Assembly (NCBI GenBank): GCA_027065635.1
Contig: JAMONQ010000051.1
Location: forward strand, 1 to 15,079
Direction: 5' to 3'
Source of the DNA: Campylobacterales bacterium
GTDB lineage: Bacteria > Campylobacterota > Campylobacteria > Campylobacterales > Hydrogenimonadaceae
Length of the DNA: 15,079 nucleotides
The notes beneath the pieces are model-generated. The model was given only the letters and a program-made list of their open reading frames with translations. It ran no database searches and was not told the origin of the DNA. Positions 10,526 through 15,079 of the stretch are shown here, piece by piece; position 1 is the first letter of the stretch; every line of letters starts with the position of its first letter. A program made the position numbers and the translations under genes.

Positions 10526-10573
10526 AGGGTACCTCTGCAAATAGGCCCGAAAGCCTGTTTACAGAGGCACCCT
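10526..10573 (-). promoter_or_regulatory. Long hairpin in the tuf 5' leader
   Basis: The outer stem pairs 10526-10537 with 10562-10573, with one G-T wobble. The arms continue inward through AAA/TTT and AGGC/GCCT, separated by single mismatches, to a TTTCGG-type loop on the transcribed strand. It lies between the candidate tuf promoter and the GGAGG of tuf, in a leader of about 90 nt. The following bases are A/T-rich but have no clean T run. A role in attenuation, mRNA stability or growth-rate control is inference. Confidence 0.55.
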
Positions 10574-10590
10574 GCCAAAATGTGCGCCGT

Positions 10591-10599
10591 ATTATACCA
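10591..10599 (-). promoter_or_regulatory. Extended -10 promoter for tuf
   Basis: The minus strand reads TGGTATAAT: a perfect TATAAT (10591-10596) with the extended TGn motif. It lies about 95 nt upstream of the tuf start and downstream of tRNA-Thr(GGU). No TTGACA is found at 17-bp spacing. Campylobacterota sigma-70 promoters are known to rely on extended -10 boxes with weak -35 elements, so this form fits. It would let tuf be transcribed independently of the tRNA operon promoter. Confidence 0.6.
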
Positions 10600-10664
10600 A
10601 AGTTTCAGTCAATATATGCTTTTGCGCTCCGAAGCCATGAAAGATTTCAAATCCGTCCGGCTCG

Positions 10665-10739
10665 TGGAGCCCAGAAGCGGGATTGAACCGCCGACCTCTT
10701 CCTTACCAAGGAAGTGCTCTGCCACTGAGCTATCTGGGC
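10665..10739 (-). tRNA. trnT: tRNA-Thr (GGT anticodon)
   Basis: 75 nt with encoded CCA. Acceptor stem GCCCAGA/TCTGGGC is perfect, the anticodon stem CTTCC/GGAAG presents TTGGTAA (anticodon GGT), and the T-arm is GGCGG-TTCAATC-CCGCT with one wobble. It reads ACC and ACU codons. It is the last of four tRNA genes before tuf, matching the thrT position in the E. coli tufB operon. Confidence 0.97.
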
Positions 10740-10855
10740 ATAGTGTCTGCTAGGAGTGAATTATCATGAGGGCTGTAGTCGGTTTTTTCAGGTGAAAAAG
10801 CAAATCTAGTCCTCACTCGATTGCAAGAATCAAAATTTCAGCTCCCAGATTCGGA

Positions 10856-10932
10856 TGGAGCGGGAAACGGGACTCGAACCCGCGACCCTCAGCTTGGAAG
10901 GCTGATGCTCTAGCCAACTGAGCTACTCCCGC
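10856..10932 (-). tRNA. trnG: tRNA-Gly (TCC anticodon)
   Basis: 77 nt with encoded CCA. Acceptor stem GCGGGAG/TTCCCGC has one terminal wobble, the anticodon loop CTTCCAA carries TCC, and the discriminator is U73 as is usual for bacterial tRNA-Gly. D-arm (10906-10926) and T-arm (10869-10887) tracts are identical to those of the upstream tRNA-Thr(TGT). A 116-nt gap to the next tRNA holds a short A/T-rich inverted repeat at 10784-10799 and no gene. Confidence 0.97.
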
Positions 10933-10948
10933 ATCCATATATTTCGAC

Positions 10949-11034
<86 letters not shown>

Positions 11035-11071
11035 GTCATTGTCTACTCTGGTACAAACACTGACGTTAAAA

Positions 11072-11148
11072 TGGAGCCGGTGATGGGACTCGAACCCGCG
11101 ACCTGCTGATTACAAATCAGCTGCTCTAGCCAACTGAGCTACACCGGC
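11072..11148 (-). tRNA. trnT: tRNA-Thr (TGT anticodon)
   Basis: 77 nt with encoded CCA. Acceptor GCCGGTG/CACCGGC is perfect, and the anticodon stem GCTGA/TCAGC carries TTTGTAA (anticodon TGT, reading ACA and probably other ACN codons). The T-stem, GCGGG against CCCAT, has a G49-U65 wobble and a C50-A64 mismatch, which is unusual. It is the first gene after the main promoter, about 12 nt from the likely transcription start. Confidence 0.95.
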
Positions 11149-11166
11149 GACTAAAAATGGAGTGCA

Positions 11167-11195
11167 ATTTTAATATCTTTTGCAACCAATGTCAA
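11167..11195 (-). promoter_or_regulatory. Strong sigma-70 promoter of the tRNA-tuf operon
   Basis: A perfect -35 TTGACA (11190-11195), a spacer of exactly 17 nt, and a -10 TAAAAT (11167-11172) lie 18 nt upstream of tRNA-Thr(TGT). The predicted start is near 11160. An A/T-rich palindrome (11208-11219) stands upstream, where an UP element would be. This is the clearest promoter in the window and probably drives the four tRNAs and, by readthrough, tuf and the genes beyond. Confidence 0.8.
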
Positions 11196-11232
11196 GGCCG
11201 ATCGCATATTTTTAAAAATTTCATGCCATAAA

Positions 11233-11255
11233 GCTCCTTTTTATCTTGATGGAGC
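11233..11255 (-). terminator. Weak candidate terminator after the basic-protein gene
   Basis: On the minus strand GCTCC and GGAGC (11251-11255 with 11233-11237) flank a 13-nt A-rich loop, and TTTAT follows. It begins 3 nt after the stop of the 122-aa gene and would separate that operon from the tRNA promoter. The 5-bp stem and short T run make it marginal. Confidence 0.25.
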
Positions 11256-11257
11256 GA

Positions 11258-11626
11258 TCACCCGAAATCCTCATCAGCCTCGGATCGTCTCTTTTTGCGA
11301 CTGTAACTCTTTTTTCTCCTGAGTTTTCTGATCCTGTTTGCTTCATGAACTATTTGTGCAGATATCTCGTCTTTGTCCATATCGCTCTTTTTCAATTCTC
11401 TGCATTTATGCACAAAATTTTCCAGGCTTTCGAAGTAATCGTTATGTAGCTTGACCTTTTCGACTTCAGCAAGCTTTCTATCCGCTTTTTCGACAAGCTT
11501 GTCATAATCGCACCTTTCAAACTCCCCGCCCATGGCGAAGCTCACAATCCGGTTCAAATATCGTTCAAGTTCACGCCTGTAGCGCACCAGCCGATACTTC
11601 TCTTTTTTTCTCTCTTCCATCTTCAC
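11258..11626 (-). CDS. Unrecognised basic, coiled-coil-like protein
   Basis: I do not recognise this 122-aa family. The sequence is almost wholly charged and helical in character, with no signal peptide or membrane span. A Lys/Arg-rich C-terminal stretch (about residues 97-113) is followed by an acidic end (SEADEDFG). Two cysteines (Cys39 and one in HKCREL) are far apart and form no obvious metal site. The start is uncertain. A GTG at 11626 is 3 nt after the reductase stop, and an ATG at 11620 gives a product two residues shorter. Neither has a well-spaced Shine-Dalgarno, so coupling to the upstream reductase is likely. RNA or ribosome association is possible from its charge but is speculation. 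Confidence 0.7.
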   Translation of the reverse strand: MKMEERKKEKYRLVRYRRELERYLNRIVSFAMGGEFERCDYDKLVEKADRKLAEVEKVKLHNDYFESLENFVHKCRELKKSDMDKDEISAQIVHEANRIRKLRRKKSYSRKKRRSEADEDFG

Positions 11627-11629
11627 CGG

Positions 11630-13336
11630 CTAACGCGACCTTCTCTCGCTCACTTTGACATGATCCACTTTGGGTCCCTCCTGAACGTACCACATCTCTT
11701 TTACGATATGTGCCGCAGCATCGCCAAAGCCCCTCTCTTTTGCGATAGATATAGACGGAATATCCCCGAAAGCATCGCTCAAAAGTTCCATCGGCTCTTT
11801 TTGGGGATTCAGCTTCGCTTCACCGCCGTTTTCGAGTTTCGCCATAAACCACAGATGCAAAAACTCCGGCTCAAAACGATTCAGCACTTTCGAAGAGAAG
11901 GCTTCAAAAGTTTCGTATCCGCTGTTTTCATACTCATCGATCACCAAAGAGACCACCCGCTTCATCTGCGAAACCGGAACACTCATAAAAACTGCCTCTG
12001 CGGCCCTTTTTCCGGACGTATACTCGGCTCCCAAAAAGATTCTGGCCGACCTGTCCTCCTCTCCGAAGCGATTGGATCTAAGACCGACGATGCCGATATC
12101 GGCATGCTTGTGTCGCCCGCACCCTTTAAGACATCCTGAAAAGCCGACGATCACGCCACACTTTTCGATGCGCTCTTGCGGGAGTAGTTTCGACTCCTCT
12201 TTTATGCTCCAGTAGGAAAAGGGGCAGTACTCGCTTCCGGCGCACGCCAGCACCGTAGGAGCGGTCCGACGCTTTTGAAACGGTACCTCTTCGCTCTTAA
12301 GCCCCAAAAGATATATCTGCTGATCTATTCCCAATCGCACCTCCGCTTTCGTACGGCTTGCAAAATCCGCAATCGCCTCGAACTCTTCCGGATAGACCAC
12401 ACCGTAGTCGGTCCTGTACCGATAGCCGAAGCTGCCGTCTGCAAGCGGTTCGAAATCGCAAAAGTCCCTCTTTTGCAACAACATCTCGCCGGCCTCTTCA
12501 AAGGGCTTTTTGTAAAAGAGCATTATCTTCTCTTTCAGCCCCTCCATACCTATCTCTTCTATCATATGAAACAGACGACTTTTCGTACGCTTCTGCCTCG
12601 AACCGTATCGGTTGAAGGCGAATATCAGGGCTTCGAAAAAACCGACTACATCTTCATACTCCAGAAAAATATCGGCGCATTGCGCCATCTCCGTATTTTT
12701 CCCTCCGATATAGACATTGAAACCGAAACGCTCCCCCTTTTTGGCGAGAGCAAAAAGCAGGTCGTTTGAAAAAAGCGGCGAAACATTGTGGCGCATACCG
12801 GTGATACCTACGGAAACCCGCCTTGGAAGCATCCCTACAAGTTCCGGGTTTCTTATAAAAAAACTCTGCATCTTCTCGATCAGGGGAAAGACTTCCATTT
12901 CGCAGCTCCTGCCTGCTCCGTCATACGGGTCGGTCACAACGTTTCTGATATTGTCTCCGAAAGTCTGCCATGTAGTAAGCCCCTCCATCGCGTTGACCGC
13001 TTTGAAAACCTCCAGGACGTTTTCTGGCTCCAGATCGTGAAGCTGTATGCCGGCCCTTGCGGTAAGAACCATTCTGAGGTCGTGGGTTTTGGCGATCTGC
13101 GCAAGTTTCGCAAAATGCTCGGCCCTTATCCGACCGCCCGGAGTCCGGATGCGCAGCATGAAGCTCTCCTCTTCGAGCTCGCTGTTGTAGATGCCGAAAC
13201 ATTGCAGATAGAAGCGATCACCCTCTCCCAGACTTTCAAAGTCGAGCGTATCGAGCAACTCGAAGTAGTCGTAGGGGCGCATCGCGGCTTTGAACTGTTC
13301 AAACTTCTTCAGGGTCAGATGCTGTGCAGGCAACAT
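11630..13336 (-). CDS. Siroheme [4Fe-4S] nitrite/sulfite reductase-family protein
   Basis: Six-electron reductase family (NirA/Sir/CysI), 568 aa, with the usual duplicated ferredoxin-like plus siroheme-binding halves. Seen: RIRTPGGRI (62-70), LTARAGIQLH (91-100), DNIRNVVTDP (128-137) and LPRR (170-173) in the first half. The cluster ligands are Cys365-x5-Cys371 and Cys402-x3-Cys406, the latter followed by GRHKHADIGIVG. All four cysteines needed for the siroheme-bridged 4Fe-4S cluster are present. Compared by eye with E. coli CysI, Arg64 and Arg131 match Arg83 and Arg153. The Lys215/Lys217 pair, however, appears as Arg173 and Ser175, so the substrate cannot be called sulfite with confidence. 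There is no flavin domain; ferredoxin would be the likely donor. AAGG lies 8 nt before the ATG. It starts 4 nt after the M23 gene. Confidence 0.88.
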   Translation of the reverse strand: MLPAQHLTLKKFEQFKAAMRPYDYFELLDTLDFESLGEGDRFYLQCFGIYNSELEEESFMLRIRTPGGRIRAEHFAKLAQIAKTHDLRMVLTARAGIQLHDLEPENVLEVFKAVNAMEGLTTWQTFGDNIRNVVTDPYDGAGRSCEMEVFPLIEKMQSFFIRNPELVGMLPRRVSVGITGMRHNVSPLFSNDLLFALAKKGERFGFNVYIGGKNTEMAQCADIFLEYEDVVGFFEALIFAFNRYGSRQKRTKSRLFHMIEEIGMEGLKEKIMLFYKKPFEEAGEMLLQKRDFCDFEPLADGSFGYRYRTDYGVVYPEEFEAIADFASRTKAEVRLGIDQQIYLLGLKSEEVPFQKRRTAPTVLACAGSEYCPFSYWSIKEESKLLPQERIEKCGVIVGFSGCLKGCGRHKHADIGIVGLRSNRFGEEDRSARIFLGAEYTSGKRAAEAVFMSVPVSQMKRVVSLVIDEYENSGYETFEAFSSKVLNRFEPEFLHLWFMAKLENGGEAKLNPQKEPMELLSDAFGDIPSISIAKERGFGDAAAHIVKEMWYVQEGPKVDHVKVSERRSR

Positions 13337-13340
13337 TGTC

Positions 13341-14210
13341 TCAACCTTCTGGTGGAATCGTTTCTCTTTTTGCGGAACCGGAGCTAATTTTACTCAATTT
13401 CTCCGACGTATAAATTGACGGTTGTCGTGTCGGCAGGAAAAGGAGCGGATCGACATATATCGAATCGATCATTACGCCAAAGTGCAGATGCTCTCCCGTG
13501 ACTCTTCCGGTTTTACCGACAAATCCTATCAACTCACCCTTTCTGACAATCGATTTTGGTTTTACCACTATCTTTTGCAGATGTGCGTAAGTGGTGACGA
13601 CTCCGCCGTGATGCTCTATGAATACAAGATTCCCGCTGAAAAAGAAGTCGCCAGCATCAACCACGATGCCGTCAGCCGCCGCAAATACCTCTCTGCCCTC
13701 CGGAGCGGCTATATCTATACCCCTATGGGGCGCTTTCGGCCTGCCGTTTAGTACTCTTTTCAATCCGAACGGACTGCTGATCCTGCCGGTTGTCGGCCAG
13801 ATGAAATCGAGATCGGCAAAACCTGGCGATCTGAAGGATTTTGCTTTTTGCTTGCGGCTGCGCTCTTTTGTTATTCGCACCAGATCTTCTCTTGCAGGCT
13901 CCACTTTACGCCTGTTTTTTATCTGTAGCCGCTGCACGGCATACTCTTTCGCTTCAATTTCGATTTTCAGCTTTTTATCCGCAAGCAAAACTTCATACAC
14001 ACCTGGAGTAACCGTCAGCGGTACCGGCAAAACGGCATAGATACGCCCCTTCTCTTTGAAAAGAGCGGCTCTTTTGTTTAAAAAGGTGACGGATGTTACA
14101 TTGTCTTCAAGCGGTAAAACTATGATGCCGCCCGGAACGGGCAGCGATTTGGGTGCGGCGAAGAGCGACTGACAAAGCAGTAAAAAAACGAAGATTATCG
14201 AAGGGCGCAT
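13341..14210 (-). CDS. Secreted M23 (LytM-type) peptidoglycan endopeptidase
   Basis: Zinc metallopeptidase of 289 aa, likely cutting peptide cross-links in periplasmic murein. A signal peptide is clear (hydrophobic IIFVFLLL core, probable cut after Ala18 in SLFA-AP). A non-catalytic N-terminal domain and a basic linker (about 95-128) lead to the M23 domain: GRISSPFG (142-149), His162-x3-Asp166, His210 in TYAHL, and His241-x-His243. All the expected zinc ligands and catalytic histidines are present, so it should be active. Related Campylobacterota M23 enzymes (Csd/Pgp group) shape helical cells, but I cannot assign it to one. The start is fixed by the signal peptide although no Shine-Dalgarno is visible. 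It precedes the reductase by 4 nt. Confidence 0.93.
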   Translation of the reverse strand: MRPSIIFVFLLLCQSLFAAPKSLPVPGGIIVLPLEDNVTSVTFLNKRAALFKEKGRIYAVLPVPLTVTPGVYEVLLADKKLKIEIEAKEYAVQRLQIKNRRKVEPAREDLVRITKERSRKQKAKSFRSPGFADLDFIWPTTGRISSPFGLKRVLNGRPKAPHRGIDIAAPEGREVFAAADGIVVDAGDFFFSGNLVFIEHHGGVVTTYAHLQKIVVKPKSIVRKGELIGFVGKTGRVTGEHLHFGVMIDSIYVDPLLFLPTRQPSIYTSEKLSKISSGSAKRETIPPEG

Positions 14211-14211
14211 A

Positions 14212-14235
14212 GGGCTATTTTAACATAGATAGCCC
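14212..14235 (-). promoter_or_regulatory. Hairpin and candidate extended -10 box at the M23 start
   Basis: Minus-strand GGGCTAT (14229-14235) and ATAGCCC (14212-14218) form a 7-bp stem with a 10-nt loop, ending one base before the M23 ATG. The same bases contain TGTTAAAAT, an extended -10 box (TAAAAT at 14217-14222). Its expected start site, 7 nt downstream, falls on the A of the ATG. Either a leaderless promoter or a hairpin masking the start is possible, and the two readings need not both hold. Confidence 0.4.
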
Positions 14236-14236
14236 C

Positions 14237-14257
14237 AAAAGATCAGCGGGATCTTTT
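14237..14257 (-). terminator. Short terminator-like hairpin overlapping the helicase stop
   Basis: A perfect 8-bp stem, AAAAGATC/GATCTTTT (14250-14257 with 14237-14244), with a 5-nt loop. The TGA stop of the helicase (14243-14245) lies in the loop and the start of the second arm. The A/T ends give a bidirectional A-tract/T-tract form, but only four T are available before GGGG. A modest terminator is plausible. Confidence 0.4.
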
Positions 14258-15079
14258 ATGAAAACTCCTGCCTTCTCGACGATAGTCCCCCTGGCTGTTT
14301 CCGGTATTGAAGCTTCGCCTTCTCGTACCGCCTCTTGAGCGCTTTTTGGGTGCTTCCGGCCTGATGGAGGGGTCGGGATGGAATCCCTCCACAAGTACCT
14401 TGTCGATTTGTGATCCCGTCAATCTCTCTATTTTGTGAAGCAGGTGCCTTTCGTCCACACAGACCAAAGAGAAGGCTTCGCCGGCATTGCCTGCACGACC
14501 CGTACGGCCGATACGGTGCACATAATCTTCCGCCACTTCCGGCAGATCGAAGTTGACCACCTGTGCGAGCTTGTCGATATCGATACCGCGAGCGGCGACA
14601 TCGGTGGCGACCAGAACACGGACACGACCATTCTTGAAGGCTTTTAGCGCTTTCATGCGCGCAGCCTGCGTCTTGTTGCCGTGTATGGCGGTACTTGGCA
14701 GCCCATCCTGACTAAGACGCCTGGAGAGCTTGTCCGCTCCATGCTTGGTACGGGTAAAGACCAGTACCTGTTTCCACTCGTTCGCACCTATCAGATGGCT
14801 GAGCAAGTCCGCCTTTTTGGCTCTATCTACCGGATGAACGGTCTGCTTTATACGATCCGCGGTTTTATTGTCGGCTGCTACCTTTATCATCTGCGGATCT
14901 TTGAGAATAGTCTGGCTAAGGCGCCTGATCTCGGCGCTGAAGGTTGCAGAAAAGAGAAGGTTCTGCCTGGAAGAAGGCAGAGCGGCGATAATCTTTTTTA
15001 TATCGTTTATAAATCCCATATCGAGCATTCTGTCCGCTTCATCGAGCACGAGCATCTCGACTCTGCTCAAGTCGACATT
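14243..15079 (-). CDS. rhlE: DEAD-box RNA helicase, RhlE-like (5' end outside the window)
   Basis: ATP-dependent RNA unwinding, linked in bacteria to ribosome assembly and RNA turnover. The last 278 codons are present, open to the right edge, so the apparent TTG or ATG starts near the edge are internal. Motifs in order: DEAD box (VLDEADRMLDMGF) near 15040, SAT (LLFSATF), VLVFTRTKHGADKL, ATDVAARGIDID and HRIGRTGRAG. After the helicase core comes the RhlE-type VEGFHPDPSIRPE segment and a basic, low-complexity Arg/Ser/Gly tail ending in KRSR, likely for RNA contact. The Q motif and Walker A are beyond the window. RhlE is favoured over CsdA/DbpA because no extra C-terminal domain is present. Confidence 0.93.
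   Translation of the reverse strand, partial: NVDLSRVEMLVLDEADRMLDMGFINDIKKIIAALPSSRQNLLFSATFSAEIRRLSQTILKDPQMIKVAADNKTADRIKQTVHPVDRAKKADLLSHLIGANEWKQVLVFTRTKHGADKLSRRLSQDGLPSTAIHGNKTQAARMKALKAFKNGRVRVLVATDVAARGIDIDKLAQVVNFDLPEVAEDYVHRIGRTGRAGNAGEAFSLVCVDERHLLHKIERLTGSQIDKVLVEGFHPDPSIRPEAPKKRSRGGTRRRSFNTGNSQGDYRREGRSFHKRSR

Noticed and set aside
10496..10540. N-terminal extension of EF-Tu from an ATG at 10540
   Set aside because: The added residues are encoded by a leader hairpin and are not EF-Tu-like. The ATG at 10495 gives the canonical MAKEKFERTKPH start with GGAGG 6 nt before it.
10607..10612. TTGACT as a -35 box for the tuf promoter
   Set aside because: It is only 10 nt from the TATAAT, too close for a normal -35/-10 pair, so the extended -10 reading is preferred.
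10784..10799. TTTTTC/GAAAAA inverted repeat between tRNA-Gly and tRNA-Thr(GGU)
   Set aside because: A 6-bp A/T-rich stem with a 4-nt loop is weak and can arise by chance. It was not called as a terminator or promoter.
14243..15070. Complete 275-aa helicase starting at a TTG near the right edge
   Set aside because: The frame stays open to the edge and the sequence just before DEAD is conserved helicase core, so the gene is truncated by the window.

Overview
The window is a bacterial chromosome segment in which every supported gene lies on the minus strand, so transcription runs from high to low coordinates. RpoB, RpoC and EF-Tu read like Campylobacterota (Epsilonproteobacteria) proteins. rpoB and rpoC are separate overlapping genes rather than the fused rpoBC typical of Helicobacter and Wolinella, which points to a Sulfurovum-, Sulfurimonas-, Arcobacter- or Campylobacter-like lineage. 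The fairly balanced base composition and a siroheme reductase would suit an environmental sulfur- or nitrogen-metabolising member. That lineage call is inference from recognised protein sequences, not from a search.

In transcription order, the right end (15079 to 11258) carries the 3' two-thirds of a RhlE-type DEAD-box RNA helicase and then a tightly packed trio: a secreted M23 (LytM) peptidase, a siroheme [4Fe-4S] nitrite/sulfite reductase-like protein, and an unrecognised basic 122-aa protein. The trio genes are 3-4 nt apart, or 9 nt if the last starts at its ATG. The M23 gene has no Shine-Dalgarno and sits just behind a possible leaderless promoter.

The middle (11195 to 8784) opens with a near-consensus promoter driving tRNA-Thr(UGU), tRNA-Tyr(GUA), tRNA-Gly(UCC) and tRNA-Thr(GGU). 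Next come a second promoter, a long leader hairpin, tuf, rpmG, tRNA-Trp(CCA) and secE. The Thr-Tyr-Gly-Thr-tuf order matches the E. coli thrU-tyrU-glyT-thrT-tufB operon. Here it is joined to the secE-nusG-rplKAJL-rpoBC cluster through rpmG and tRNA-Trp.

The left half (8770 to 1) holds nusG, rplK, rplA, a candidate L10 autoregulatory leader, rplJ, rplL, a perfect 12-bp hairpin, rpoB, and the first 573 codons of rpoC. The gene set couples translation supply (tRNAs, EF-Tu, stalk proteins), secretion (SecE), elongation control (NusG) and RNA polymerase core. Hairpins between genes probably set the differing expression levels.

No mobile element, CRISPR array, defence system or other new multigene system is visible. 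The points worth a second look are fine-scale: the altered anion-binding residues of the reductase, a C-A mismatch in the T-stem of one tRNA-Thr, repeated U-tract-less hairpins, and unusual starts or overlaps. No stretch over 300 bases lacks a gene; the roughly 760 bases between tuf and the basic-protein gene hold four tRNAs and two promoters.
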